Counted from the first letter of the stretch, positions 26,298-36,104 are shown. The stretch is DNA of 64,000 nucleotides from an uncultured Hungatella sp. (GCA_910585435.1 CAJUEJ010000003.1:124001-188000), one strand, 5' to 3'. Program-made: numbers and translations. Notes: generated from the sequence alone by a model not told the origin.

Positions 26298-27980
26298 CTA
26301 AGACACAGGCCTCACCCTGTCCCCCTCTCCGATGGTCTTGTTCTCCCCTGTAATCACCCTGTCCGTTTCAAAAACAGCGCCCTCCACAGCCGCCTCTGCA
26401 TCCCCTTTAAAAATCACCTGCACATCCACCCGTTCTGCCCGGAACTCCTCTCCAAGGATGGAGGTCCTGGTTCTGGCCACCAGACAGTAGTACCCTTTCA
26501 TATCCTTTCTAAGCCCTGTAACAGGAATCACCTTTTCAAAAATATCTGACTGTCTGGTGCAGGTATAGCCTGTCACAGTTCCCAGAGCCAGCTGGGTTCC
26601 CTCCAGGTCCGCCTGGAATATGCCGTCCGTATCCCCCAGCAGATTCATGCGGCCTATGACAGCCTCCTTCTTTCCAGAAGTTCCCGGAATGGCAATCTCA
26701 ATGGTATCTCCCAGGGACAGCTCCTGCTCATCCTTGGCAAATGTGCCCTCAAACTGACAGTCTCCCACAGCCAGAGATACCAGTTCCTCTCCTGTAGCCG
26801 TCTTTCCGGCAGTAATCTCCAAATCCGCCACCACGCCGTTCTCCCAGGCTGTCACCTGGCCCCCTTTTTCCATCAGCTCCTCCAGCCGGTTTCGCTCCCT
26901 CTCCCTGGCCTTCCTGTCCAGCAGAAGCCCTTGTTCTGTCAATTTGGAAATTCGGTTTTTCTGTTCCTCCGACAGCCTGGCTCCCTGGTCCTGCTTCTGA
27001 GCCGCGGCCAGCTGCCACCTGGCCTGCTCCACGGCCTTCTCTAAATCCTCCAGCTCCTTCCTGGCGCCGTCCAGCTTCTCCTCCTCCTGCTTTACCGCCG
27101 CCTCATAGCTTTCTTCTCTGGCCTCCTGGGCAGTGGTCAGGCCGGACTGAATCCGGTCCTCCTGGTCATTGGCAAACTCCAGCTGAGAACGGGCTGCCTC
27201 TATCTGGCTCTCCCAGGAATTCTCCGTATCCTCCAGGTCTTCCCTGGCTCTCTCCAGCTGTTTTTCCAGCTTCTTAAGCGCCGCCTCATCTTCCTCTGCC
27301 GCCGAATCTATGGCTTCCTCAATGTCCTCTATTTTTCTCTGGGCTGCCCGCACTTCCCTGTCCCTGCTGTTTTTTGCCATATCCAGGCTATTTCTGGCAG
27401 ATTCCCAGTCCCGTTCCTGCTGCATCCACAATTCCTCTTCTGTCAGATTCACACTATCAAAATAATCCTCCTCCAGACGTTCCAGGGCCTCATGATAATC
27501 CGCCTCAGACTCCTGAAACCCAAGCCGCCCTTCCTCAAGCTCTCTTTCCGCCAGGCTTAACTCCCACTGAGCCGCCTCTGTCTGCGTCATCTGCGTATAG
27601 CTTTCTCTGGAAATCTGTTCCTTCTCAAGAGACAGGGCCAGCTGCTCTATCTCCTGCGTCAGCTCCTCCCGTTTCTCCCCCAGGGCCTCCATGTCATACC
27701 AGAACAGAACGTCTCCCTCCTGCACCTGACTTCCCAGGGTCACATCCACCCGTCCAATCCGCAGTCCTCCCATAACCGTACGGTATGTTTTGTCTTTTAC
27801 CTTCACGGTTCCCGTCCCTTCAATGACTGTCTCCACAGACTTCCGCTTTGCCTGAGCAGTCCGGACTTTCGGAATGGTAACACTGTCATAAACTCTGGAC
27901 AATATCGTACATACCATCATAAAAATAAAAAATGCCGGCAAAGCCCACCGTTTCACCCCTGCCGTTTTATTTTCCTTCAT
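26298..27980 (-). CDS. HlyD/RND-adaptor-like membrane fusion protein
   Basis: 560 residues from the ATG at 27980 (AGGAGGTGG upstream; a GTG 17 codons earlier has no good site). One N-terminal span (about 10-28), a first beta-barrel/lipoyl half (GTGTVKVKDKTYRTVMGGLR, VTLGSQVQEGDVLFWYD), a very long Glu/Arg/Gln-rich coiled-coil hairpin (about 85-370), the second lipoyl half (GGQVTAWENGVVADLEI) and a beta-barrel. Gram-positive proteins of this type link MacB-like exporters to the outside. It sits after two sugar-type permeases, an uncommon operon partner. Confidence 0.8.
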   Translation of the reverse strand: MKENKTAGVKRWALPAFFIFMMVCTILSRVYDSVTIPKVRTAQAKRKSVETVIEGTGTVKVKDKTYRTVMGGLRIGRVDVTLGSQVQEGDVLFWYDMEALGEKREELTQEIEQLALSLEKEQISRESYTQMTQTEAAQWELSLAERELEEGRLGFQESEADYHEALERLEEDYFDSVNLTEEELWMQQERDWESARNSLDMAKNSRDREVRAAQRKIEDIEEAIDSAAEEDEAALKKLEKQLERAREDLEDTENSWESQIEAARSQLEFANDQEDRIQSGLTTAQEAREESYEAAVKQEEEKLDGARKELEDLEKAVEQARWQLAAAQKQDQGARLSEEQKNRISKLTEQGLLLDRKARERERNRLEELMEKGGQVTAWENGVVADLEITAGKTATGEELVSLAVGDCQFEGTFAKDEQELSLGDTIEIAIPGTSGKKEAVIGRMNLLGDTDGIFQADLEGTQLALGTVTGYTCTRQSDIFEKVIPVTGLRKDMKGYYCLVARTRTSILGEEFRAERVDVQVIFKGDAEAAVEGAVFETDRVITGENKTIGEGDRVRPVS

Positions 27981-28085
27981 CCTGTCTGTCCACCTCCTGC
28001 TCCTGCTGCTTCCCCCCTGATATTGCGTCACTCCTGACTCTGCTGCCCCTGCCGCTGCCTCACCCCTGGCTCCGCTCTGCTCATG

Positions 28086-28931
28086 TCACTGCTTCACCCC
28101 TGCCGCCGCCACCCCCTGCTCCAGCTCCTCCTGACAGCTGAGATACAGAAGAACCGGCAGAAGGCAGGTGACAAGAGCCGCCGCAAATGCCACGGAAGCC
28201 TTGTCCTCTGTAATCCCCGGCAGATACAAAGACAACGGCCACAGGTTCTTGCTTTTTAAATACGTAACCGGCTGTTCCAATGCATTCCAGCCTTCCACAA
28301 AGCTTAACATCAGCGAAGCCACAACCGCCGGATACCCCAAAGGCAGGCCCACATGAAAAAAGGTATAGAACTCCCCGGCACCGTCCAGGTAAGCCGCCTC
28401 CATCAGTACATCAGGAATGGTTTCAAATGTTTTCGTCATGATAAATACAGGCAATGTGGACCAGATTCCCGGCAGAATCAGGGACAGGTGGGAATCCAGA
28501 AGCCCCAGCCGGTCAAGAACCAGGTAGTTGGACACCTGGGTCACCTGAAACGGCAGAACCATAAGAATCACATACCCCCCAAACAAAAGCCTCTTCCCCT
28601 TAAACCGGAATTTTGCAAATGCCCACGCTGCCGGAGCCGCCACCGCCAGCTGCCCTGCCAGCACAGGCAGCACCTGCAGACAGGAATTCCAGAACATGAC
28701 AAAAAATCCCGGGGAGCGAATCAGAAGTTCCACAAATGCCTCCGGGGAAGGATAAGACGGAAGCAGAGCCGCCCGGACCCTGTCCTTTCCCAGCCCCAGG
28801 GGAGACAGATACCGCCAGTACAGTTCATCCTCCGGCATCAGAGACGCCCCTGCCATCAGAAGAAGAGGTATCCACACCAGAAGACAGGCTGCCGCCAAGA
28901 TTATCAGAACCATGCCGTTCCTCTTTTTCAC
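28086..28931 (-). CDS. Sugar-type ABC permease, MalG type
   Basis: 281-residue permease with six spans and the EAA loop EAAYLDGAGEFYTFF...PLGYP near residue 190. Pairs with the MalF-type permease 25 bases upstream. No ATPase is encoded in the operon. It is unusually G+C-rich (Leu/Ala/Pro codons) like the rest of this operon. Confidence 0.87.
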   Translation of the reverse strand: MKKRNGMVLIILAAACLLVWIPLLLMAGASLMPEDELYWRYLSPLGLGKDRVRAALLPSYPSPEAFVELLIRSPGFFVMFWNSCLQVLPVLAGQLAVAAPAAWAFAKFRFKGKRLLFGGYVILMVLPFQVTQVSNYLVLDRLGLLDSHLSLILPGIWSTLPVFIMTKTFETIPDVLMEAAYLDGAGEFYTFFHVGLPLGYPAVVASLMLSFVEGWNALEQPVTYLKSKNLWPLSLYLPGITEDKASVAFAAALVTCLLPVLLYLSCQEELEQGVAAAGVKQ

Positions 28932-28956
28932 GCCTCTCCTCCTTCCAGGCTTCCCT

Positions 28957-29847
28957 TTACATCCAATGCCGCCTTCTTTTATAAAAAATCCACACCACTC
29001 CTGCCGGTATCAAACATACCCCCGTCATCATCGCCGCCGCTGCCGTCATTTTCTGAATATCCAGGCCGAGAAACCAGTGGGCAAACAGGTGGGGAATCAG
29101 GTAGATGGAAGCATCCGGGTAGGAGCCTGCCAGAAGATAGGCCTCCCGGTACACCCGGAAGGAATTCACCACTGACAGAACCCCCACCATTCCCAAAGTC
29201 CCCTTAAGGCCGGGAATGGTAATATACCAGAACCTGGCCGCCGCCCCTGCCCCATCCATTCTGGCTGCCTCATACTGCTCCCCCGGAATCCCCTGAAGCC
29301 CTGCCAGCCATAGAAGCATATCGTATCCCGTATGCCTCCACAGGTAGGTCGCAATCAGCACCCAGAATGCATGCCGGGAAAATGCCCAGTCTGTCTCCCA
29401 GGCCTTTCCCGTCACCTGGGACAGCATCTGATTCAGCACTCCGTCCGGGCACAGCAGAATCCTCCACACCAGTACCATGCTGGCCGTGGGAACCGCCATG
29501 GGAAGCACCAGTATTGTCCGGCAGTTCTTTATGACGCTGCTTTTCTTATGTGCCTGTGCCCCTCCTGCTATGAGAAGTGCCAGTCCCAGGGAAATGGTCA
29601 TCAGCAGAGGAATACACACCCCTAAAAACCGCACCGTATTCCCTGCCGCCAGCTGAAACGCAGAATTGTCCACCACCGCCTGATAATTTTGGAGTCCCGT
29701 AAACCTGCCTCCCATGGCATCTGTAAAAGACCGCTTCACAACATCCACAAACGGACCTCCCATAAACACTGCCGCCCCTCCAAGGCTGGGGGCTAAAAAC
29801 AGCCATGGAACCAGCATTTTTTTCATCTTCAGATACGGTATTTTCAT
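28957..29847 (-). CDS. Sugar-type ABC permease, MalF type
   Basis: 296 residues from the ATG at 29847, which has GGAGGG 7 bases upstream; the frame extends 12 codons farther but without a site. Six spans, EAA loop EAARMDGAGAAARFWYITIP near residue 195. It follows the binding-protein fusion by 50 bases and forms the channel with the next permease. Confidence 0.87.
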   Translation of the reverse strand: MKIPYLKMKKMLVPWLFLAPSLGGAAVFMGGPFVDVVKRSFTDAMGGRFTGLQNYQAVVDNSAFQLAAGNTVRFLGVCIPLLMTISLGLALLIAGGAQAHKKSSVIKNCRTILVLPMAVPTASMVLVWRILLCPDGVLNQMLSQVTGKAWETDWAFSRHAFWVLIATYLWRHTGYDMLLWLAGLQGIPGEQYEAARMDGAGAAARFWYITIPGLKGTLGMVGVLSVVNSFRVYREAYLLAGSYPDASIYLIPHLFAHWFLGLDIQKMTAAAAMMTGVCLIPAGVVWIFYKRRRHWM

Positions 29848-29897
29848 AAAAAGCCCTCCAGAAAATTCCAGTGCATTCAGCAAGGCAGTACTGGCCG

Positions 29898-32198
29898 CTA
29901 CTCCGCCAGATAGATAGACATGGTCCTTAAAATTTTATCCGCCGCCTGTTCCACGCTTTCCTTTCCGTCCAAATAATCCCTGGCTCCCTCCTCAACCATC
30001 TGCATGACGGTCCAGTCAATCCGCACAGGAACTTTCAAAGTGTCTGCCATAGCCCCAATCTCCTCTCTCACCTCTCTGGAAGGATATTCTGCGGAAATGT
30101 GATAATCTCCGATACCGCTGCCTACGGAAAAGCCTTCCTTGTCCTTTTCCGTTATAAAGGCCATGGCCTTTTTATTCACCGGAAACCCGTCATACAGCTC
30201 TTCCTTCTGCACCTCATAGGACAAAAGACAGCGTATAAACTCCTTGGCCAGCTCCTCATTGGCAGTGGAATGATTGACAGACGCCAGCATAAAAGGCCGG
30301 TATAAATCTTCCGCCGGAACCATCAGGGTTCCCGGGTGCAGCCTTCTTACCTCCGCCGCAATGCACAGGGTGCCGTACCCGTCTGCCTCTTCCGTGGAGC
30401 TGTCCGCTCTGCCGGCATCATACTGGATGGAATTATCTATAATTCCGTCGTCTTTCACATAATTGCTGGTCCATTTCTCTTCCATCTCCTCCTCTGAAAA
30501 TACGGTCTTGGCTCCGTTTGCCTCCCCAATGGCCTTCACCGTCTCCAGATATCGAATCAGCAGCCCCCTGTCTGCCAGCCCTTCCCGGCTTCCAAACAGC
30601 TCTTTGTATCGGAGAGTGGCTGTCATGCGCAGCAGATTCCCATAATTTTCCGTGGGAACCAAAGGCTTTTCCCCCTCATATCCCTTCATGGCCTCCAGAC
30701 TGGAGTAAGCCTGGATGGCCTTCTCCTCTCCCAAAAGCAGGGGGAATGAAAATCTAGCCGGCACCTGATAAATCTTTCCGTCCTCCTCCTTCAATCCGTC
30801 CAACAGATTATTATACATTTCCCCGGAACTCTCCAGCTCCTCCACCAGACCGCTTAAATCCATTAAAATCCCCTTCTCTATATAAGAATCCGCCGGAAGT
30901 CCGTCCAGAATCAAAATATCCGCGCCCTTGCCGCTTAACAGCTCCGTATTCAATCCCTGAATCATTTCTTCCGTAACACTGCCCCCATCTTCCACAGCTG
31001 TCCGCACCTCCACTCTCACATCCGGGTGCTCACTCTGGAATTGGGAGGCCGCCTGCCTTACGGTGGAATGGTCCTTCAGGCTGTAGACTGTCAGGCCGGA
31101 AGGCGGCACCGCTGCCATATCCGGGTCATACACATAGTGAAACAGCAATAACCCTTTTCCTGCCTCCTCGGCAAAAAGCCCATAGTAATCCTGGCTCTCC
31201 CCTTCCAGAAAACCAGTCATATAGATACTGCGCATTCCCATATGGTTTAAGCTTCCGTCAATAAGGACTTCCCACATGCTTCCTCCTTTGCTGATGTGGG
31301 ACAGCCCTACTTCCGTAGCCATGTAGATTCCCCCCTGCCCGTCTCCCAACAGCTCTGCAGCGTCCCTGGCTCCGTCAATTTCATCATAGGAAACTGTGTC
31401 GGTTATCCGTCCGTTCTTTAAGTCATAACGGACAATCTGGTTATCTAAAACCGTCACAAACTCCCCGCCCTCGCTGAAGCCCCGGGCATCGCTGGTGGTT
31501 CCTGAGAAATCCTTGGCCATAGAAAACAGCCGTTTTCCGGAGGCGTCATACAGGTATACCTCATAATATTCATAAATCAGAAAGCTTCCGTCCTCCAGAA
31601 CCTGAAACTTGGGAGGCAGCAGCCCATACTCTCTTCCCTCCGTCGGGTCAAATACGCCTTCCAGGCATTCCGTCAGGCTTCCGTCCTCCTCCAGTCTGAA
31701 CAGGTGGTATCTGTAATCCCCATCCGTACCTCCCAGATAATAGCTTCCATCCTGCCCGTAAGCAGCCTCCATCAAGTCAATTCCTTTTTCCTTCAAAGCG
31801 TCATTCCCAGCCCAGTTCTCATCCTTCTCCCAGATTCCGTCCTGATATACATAGTGGAATGCGTCGGATATCCCATCGGAATAATAATCCCCTTCCTTTG
31901 TAAACAGCTCCAGGCTGCCGCTCTCTCCCTTCATAAAACCACACTTCATATGGTTCTCCATCTCCTGAGGCAATTCTATCTCTGTCTCCCCGTAACGCCC
32001 CATAGCCCCAGGCTCTTTTGCCTCCTCAGACGGCAAAACCGTGCTGCCGTCTCCCGGCCCGCTTTCCCCTGCCTGTGCTTTCGTCTTCCCTGTGTCCTCT
32101 ATGGTACCTCCTGCCTTTTTCTGACAGCCGCCGAGACTGCCCAGCACCAGGCCTGCCATCAGCAGCCATGCCATCCCTTTTTTATGTATTTTTATCAT
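29898..32198 (-). CDS. Lipoprotein fusing a beta-propeller-like region to a family 1 solute-binding domain
   Basis: About 766 residues from the ATG at 32198 (AAGGGG 5 bases upstream; another ATG directly before it). The signal peptide ends GSLGGC, a lipobox. Residues about 70-370 form repeated beta strands with Asp-Gly turns (YYLGGTDGDYRYHLFRLEEDG, FLIYEYYEVYLYDASG, FVTVLDNQIVRYDLKNGR), typical of a propeller. From about 375 (LTVYSLKDHSTVRQAASQFQ) it is a family 1 solute-binding protein ending with a helical cap. The propeller may bind a polymer or protein outside the cell. First gene of the operon; twice the normal binding-protein size. Confidence 0.78.
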   Translation of the reverse strand: MIKIHKKGMAWLLMAGLVLGSLGGCQKKAGGTIEDTGKTKAQAGESGPGDGSTVLPSEEAKEPGAMGRYGETEIELPQEMENHMKCGFMKGESGSLELFTKEGDYYSDGISDAFHYVYQDGIWEKDENWAGNDALKEKGIDLMEAAYGQDGSYYLGGTDGDYRYHLFRLEEDGSLTECLEGVFDPTEGREYGLLPPKFQVLEDGSFLIYEYYEVYLYDASGKRLFSMAKDFSGTTSDARGFSEGGEFVTVLDNQIVRYDLKNGRITDTVSYDEIDGARDAAELLGDGQGGIYMATEVGLSHISKGGSMWEVLIDGSLNHMGMRSIYMTGFLEGESQDYYGLFAEEAGKGLLLFHYVYDPDMAAVPPSGLTVYSLKDHSTVRQAASQFQSEHPDVRVEVRTAVEDGGSVTEEMIQGLNTELLSGKGADILILDGLPADSYIEKGILMDLSGLVEELESSGEMYNNLLDGLKEEDGKIYQVPARFSFPLLLGEEKAIQAYSSLEAMKGYEGEKPLVPTENYGNLLRMTATLRYKELFGSREGLADRGLLIRYLETVKAIGEANGAKTVFSEEEMEEKWTSNYVKDDGIIDNSIQYDAGRADSSTEEADGYGTLCIAAEVRRLHPGTLMVPAEDLYRPFMLASVNHSTANEELAKEFIRCLLSYEVQKEELYDGFPVNKKAMAFITEKDKEGFSVGSGIGDYHISAEYPSREVREEIGAMADTLKVPVRIDWTVMQMVEEGARDYLDGKESVEQAADKILRTMSIYLAE

Positions 32199-32269
32199 CA
32201 TGGTCCCCTTTCCTTTCCGCAGCGGCCTATAAGCGTCCGCCCCTGCCTCTTTGTACCAGCATATCAAAT

Positions 32270-32326
32270 ATTTCTCTAAAAAAACTGGAAATCTCAAGGG
32301 AGTTTTTAAAGATTTTTTAGAGAAAT
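32270..32326. repeat. 14-bp inverted repeat in the divergent regulatory region
   Basis: ATTTCTCTAAAAAA (32270-32283) and its exact complement (32313-32326), 29 bases apart. The region 32199-32501 has no gene; it separates the propeller-lipoprotein gene from the divergent two-component genes and also holds an extended -10 (TG-C-TATACT near 32330-32338). The repeat is a candidate operator for the OmpR-type regulator. Confidence 0.5.
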
Positions 32327-32501
32327 GTGTGCTATACTAATTTAAAGAACGTTGGGAATCTTCGGATAACCTGTCATTTCGTCAACATTTATCTCTTAAG
32401 ATAACGCAGCCCTGAAAGAGAATGAGATTGTTTTCTCTCCCAGGGCGGACCCGCCACAATTTCACAAGCAAAACCAATGCATTACACAAGGGGATTCTTA
32501 C

Positions 32502-33197
32502 ATGAGAATTTTAGTAATCGAAGATGATAAAGACCTGTGCCGCCTCATCTGCCTGGCTCTGGACGATGCCGGATACGACACAGACCACTGCCACACCGGA
32601 AGCGACGGCCTGTTCTACGCCCAGAATCAGGTCTACGACGCCATTATTCTGGACCGCATGCTGCCGGAAATCGACGGCCTTACGGTCCTTGAGGCTCTCC
32701 GCCGCCGCAGGCTTCAGACCCCGGTGATTCTGGCAACTGCCTTAGACAGCCTTCAGGACCGGATAAACGGCCTGGATGCAGGCGCCGACGACTATCTGCC
32801 AAAGCCTTTTGCCGTGGAGGAGCTGCTGGCCCGTGTCCGGGCCGTCACCAGAAGGTCCGGGAATCTGCTGGTTTCCTCTGACTTAACCATCTCCGGCCTT
32901 TCTCTGAATCCGGACAGCCACTGTCTGTGCTTTGGCGGCACTTCCCTGACTCTTTCCAAAAAAGAGTCTGCACTTTTAGAATATTTTATGAAAAACCCCA
33001 ACCAGACGCTGCCCCGCTCCAGGATTCTTTCCTATGTGTGGGGCTCCTCCTCCGACGTGGAGGAAGGAAATCTGGACAACTACATCTATTTTCTCCGCAG
33101 ACGGCTGAAAGCATTAGAGGCTCCTGTGAAACTGACTACCATCCACGGAGTCGGATACCGTCTGGAATCACCTAGTGAAAGGATTCCCTGCCCATGA
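32502..33197 (+). CDS. OmpR-family response regulator
   Basis: 231 residues: receiver (1-115) with the acidic pair in IEDDKD, phospho-acceptor Asp in AIILDRMLPEIDG near 51 and Lys in LPKPF near 101; then a winged-helix OmpR/PhoB DNA-binding domain (130-225; RSRILSYVWGSSSDVEEGNL and TIHGVGYRLE). ATG overlaps nothing upstream. The next gene, a histidine kinase, starts in an ATGA overlap. Divergent from the propeller-lipoprotein operon, which it probably controls. Confidence 0.95.
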   Translation: MRILVIEDDKDLCRLICLALDDAGYDTDHCHTGSDGLFYAQNQVYDAIILDRMLPEIDGLTVLEALRRRRLQTPVILATALDSLQDRINGLDAGADDYLPKPFAVEELLARVRAVTRRSGNLLVSSDLTISGLSLNPDSHCLCFGGTSLTLSKKESALLEYFMKNPNQTLPRSRILSYVWGSSSDVEEGNLDNYIYFLRRRLKALEAPVKLTTIHGVGYRLESPSERIPCP

Positions 33198-34483
33198 AAA
33201 CCCTGCGAAAACGCCTGAGCGCCCTCTATACCATTACGACGGGAGCCATCCTTCTCCTGGTCATCGGAGCCTTTCTTCTATCCTCCATCCAAAAAACCAG
33301 GAATGCACAGCTGCAGCAGTTTCAGGTCATCTGGAACTCTTTAAGCTCCAGATTTCAGTCCTCCCACGCCTTTTCCCACGGATATCTAGCCCAGACAGAG
33401 GCAGAGTATCACATGATTATCCACATCAGCGAAAACGGCATCCCCTTTTTCTATCCGGGCTCCTGGAAGCCTGAGACAGACCGTAAGGTTCTGATTGAGC
33501 AGGCCATTGCTTTGGCCAAAACCCAGGGCGTTTCTGTCAACCGTGCCCCTGTGTCCTCCCCCTCCAATACAACTTCTCTGATAACCATGGAGGGGAACCG
33601 CGGCGACCGCTACTACGTTATGGTCCAGGTGATGTCCACCAGAAACGGAGCTAAAAGCATCTGTGCCATCTCCTACATCCCCCCTGTATGGGATGCCCTG
33701 AAAAATACAGTTCTGTACCTGTCTCTGCTGGCAGTGTCAGGAATCCTCTGTCTGTGGCTCATCAGCTGGGTATTTGTGGGATGGTCTTTAAAGCCGGTGG
33801 AAGAAAGCAGGCAAAAGCAGGCCCGGTTCATCGCCGCAGCCTCCCACGAACTGCGCTCCCCTCTTGCCGTCCTCCGCTCCGCCGCCGCTGCCATGTCCGA
33901 TTCTCCGCAGAAAAAGGACACACTCCTTCCTCTCATAGACAGGGAATGTGTCCGTATGTCACGTCTCATTGACGATATGCTTCTCCTCGCCTCTGCCGAC
34001 GCCAGAACCTGGAGCCTGCAGAGGAAAGAAACCGATATGGATACTCTTTTAATTGATTTGTATGAAGCCTTCCAGCCTGCCTGCCAGGAAAAAGGCATTT
34101 CCCTCCATCTGGATCTGCCTGCAGATTCCCTTCCCCATGTCCTCTGCGACCCAGACCGTATCCGGCAGGTTCTCATGGTTCTTTTAGACAACGCGGCATA
34201 CTATACGCCCGCCGGCCGCTCCATCTTCATCCGGGCCCGGGTAAATGAGCGGAAGCGTATTCTGGAACTGCAGGTGATGGATGAGGGGTGCGGCATCGCC
34301 CCTGAAGACAAGCCCCATATCTTTGACCGTTTTTACCAGGCAGATTCTGCCCGCAGCGACAAACAGCACTTCGGCCTTGGCTTAAGCATCGCCAGGGAGC
34401 TGGTGCTTCTCCACCAGGGAACCATCGGCCTGGCTGACAATCCTGGGGGAGGGAGCTGCTTTTTTGTAAGGCTGCCCTGCTAA
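33194..34483 (+). CDS. Sensor histidine kinase
   Basis: 429 residues: membrane span about 14-34, extracellular loop to about 175, second span about 175-197, HisKA with FIAAASHELRSPLAVLRSA (His near 219), then HATPase with LLDNAAYYTPAG, DEGCGIAPED, FDRFYQADSARS and GLGLSIARE. A complete catalytic kinase of the BaeS/PhoR type. It starts in the 4-base overlap with the response regulator stop. Confidence 0.95.
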   Translation: MKTLRKRLSALYTITTGAILLLVIGAFLLSSIQKTRNAQLQQFQVIWNSLSSRFQSSHAFSHGYLAQTEAEYHMIIHISENGIPFFYPGSWKPETDRKVLIEQAIALAKTQGVSVNRAPVSSPSNTTSLITMEGNRGDRYYVMVQVMSTRNGAKSICAISYIPPVWDALKNTVLYLSLLAVSGILCLWLISWVFVGWSLKPVEESRQKQARFIAAASHELRSPLAVLRSAAAAMSDSPQKKDTLLPLIDRECVRMSRLIDDMLLLASADARTWSLQRKETDMDTLLIDLYEAFQPACQEKGISLHLDLPADSLPHVLCDPDRIRQVLMVLLDNAAYYTPAGRSIFIRARVNERKRILELQVMDEGCGIAPEDKPHIFDRFYQADSARSDKQHFGLGLSIARELVLLHQGTIGLADNPGGGSCFFVRLPC

Positions 34484-34567
34484 CAGTACTGGTACTGCCA
34501 TATTTTTCACCACTTCTTTTGGGGCATGAACAAGGTATGAAGCATGCTTCTTCTTCAAAATAAAACT

Positions 34568-34615
34568 CCCCTGAAAATGCTGCGCCTCTATATAAACATG
34601 CAGCAGCCTCAGGGG
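34568..34615 (-). terminator. Terminator after tRNA-Ser
   Basis: CCCCTGA (34568-34574) pairs with TCAGGGG (34609-34615), with an inner TGCTGC/GCAGCA stem; the minus-strand RNA continues AGUUUUAUUUU. It also lies 80 bases behind the kinase gene on the plus strand. Confidence 0.75.
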
Positions 34616-34626
34616 ATTTCCACACA

Positions 34627-34716
34627 CGGAGATGAAGGGATTCGAACCCTTGTGCCGGGATGAACCGACAAACGCATTTCGAGTGCGCCGCGTTATGGCC
34701 ACTTCGCTACATCTCC
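34627..34716 (-). tRNA. tRNA-Ser (CGA)
   Basis: 90 bases. Acceptor GGAGATG/CATCTCC with discriminator G, D stem GCG/CGC, anticodon arm GCGCA-CTCGAAA-TGCGT with anticodon CGA, a long class II variable arm, and T arm AAGGG-TTCGAAT-CCCTT. CCA is not encoded. Confidence 0.95.
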
Positions 34717-34814
34717 ATAATCGATGCCTTCTGACGGACAACGATTAGATTATACACAAAAAATGTGATTTTGAACAGTAGTTATTGAAAAATATTTTTC
34801 TGTTTTCCAAAAGA

Positions 34815-36104
34815 CTATTTTCCAAAATACTGGTTGATCCCGTCCAGAAGCCCGGAGGCCAGTGTATCCAGCATTGCGTCTGAATGGTCGGAATTTTTAT
34901 CTCCCAGCTCAATATCAATGGAAGGCACAGTGGAAAATGAGGTCTGTGTCAGATCCATCTCCATGGAACCGCCAGAAAAGATCTTTACGCCTGCGTTTTT
35001 CAGTCCGGCCACCAGGCTTTCGCCCAGGGCATTGTGTTTTTCCCAGTTTGATTTGACCGGCTCCATGCTGCGGTAGGAGGACACATTGGGAACACTCATA
35101 TAGAATGCACCCTTATCGCTGGTAGTGGAGTCCCAGTGGAGAGCGATATGGCAGTCCGCCAGATTATTGGCCATGACTGTGCGGGCCACATTGTCCAGCT
35201 GGACATCATCGCTTTCCCGGATCATCAGCACATCATAGCCGGCAGCCAGCAGCTTATCCTTCAGCTTCCTGGCCATAGCCAGGGTCACCTTGGCTTCTGC
35301 AGTGCCGTCGGAAAATGTCATGCCGCCGGATACCGCCACCGCCTCTGTAGCCCCGGCGCCTGTCGTGCCGCCTGTCACCTTGGCTGTTCCGTCCGGATGG
35401 CATTTGGTCTTCACGCTTGATCCGCCCTTTGTTCCATGTCCGGCATTGACACAGACCGTAATTCCCTTGGGGTTTGCCGCCTGGGAGCGGTACAGGTAAG
35501 CAGACCCGGAATTAATTTTAGAGAAATCTGCATATTTCCAGGAAGAATCCAGCTTTACTTCTCCTGCCCCGGCTTCTGCCCCATTGCCTGTCTGAGCTGC
35601 CGGCTGGGTCTCTGCCTCCGGTTTGGACTGGGATACATATCTGGACGCAATAAAGCATTCCCGTCCCTGATACTGCACCCGGCTCCATGTATCACTGTAG
35701 CCGGTGCGCTTTAGCTCTGCCCCCTTGTTCAGGGCCGTAATCACCTGGCCGGATGTGCCTGGGGACATTCGCAGATTTACCTGATCTCCTGTCACATAGA
35801 CTGTCTCGCTGACTTCCGTCATCACCCCGGTGGTTTCTGAAGTCAAAACCGTCTCTTTTTCTATGATATCAGCGTTTGTGATCTCCAGGACAGCCTCTTT
35901 ATTCTCTCCGGCGCCGTCTGGGCTTTCCAGGCTGCCTGTATTATTGGAAGAAACAGTTTCTCCCGAAGCCTGTCCGGAATCTGTCCCTACGTCATATGGC
36001 TTATATTTCGGCTGACAGCCGGAAAGCATGGATGCAGCCCACAGGACCGTCAGCCCTATGGCAGCTACAGACAATTTTCTCCTCATATCCCTCGGTCTTT
36101 TCAA
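34815..36104 (-). CDS. N-acetylmuramoyl-L-alanine amidase lipoprotein with SH3b domain
   Basis: 429 residues. Signal peptide with lipobox SMLSGC, a Ser/Thr/Glu linker, an SH3b cell-wall-binding domain (about 100-155, QVNLRMSPGTSGQVITALNKG) and a C-terminal Amidase_3 zinc domain (about 200-428) with CVNAGHGTKGG, ESDDVQLDNVARTVMAN, IALHWDS and a Glu in DIELGDKNSDHSD. It cuts the amide between MurNAc and the stem peptide. TTG start at 36104 overlaps the mnmA stop in TTGA, with GGAGGAGG upstream, so it is coupled to mnmA despite its unrelated role. Confidence 0.87.
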   Translation of the reverse strand: MKRPRDMRRKLSVAAIGLTVLWAASMLSGCQPKYKPYDVGTDSGQASGETVSSNNTGSLESPDGAGENKEAVLEITNADIIEKETVLTSETTGVMTEVSETVYVTGDQVNLRMSPGTSGQVITALNKGAELKRTGYSDTWSRVQYQGRECFIASRYVSQSKPEAETQPAAQTGNGAEAGAGEVKLDSSWKYADFSKINSGSAYLYRSQAANPKGITVCVNAGHGTKGGSSVKTKCHPDGTAKVTGGTTGAGATEAVAVSGGMTFSDGTAEAKVTLAMARKLKDKLLAAGYDVLMIRESDDVQLDNVARTVMANNLADCHIALHWDSTTSDKGAFYMSVPNVSSYRSMEPVKSNWEKHNALGESLVAGLKNAGVKIFSGGSMEMDLTQTSFSTVPSIDIELGDKNSDHSDAMLDTLASGLLDGINQYFGK

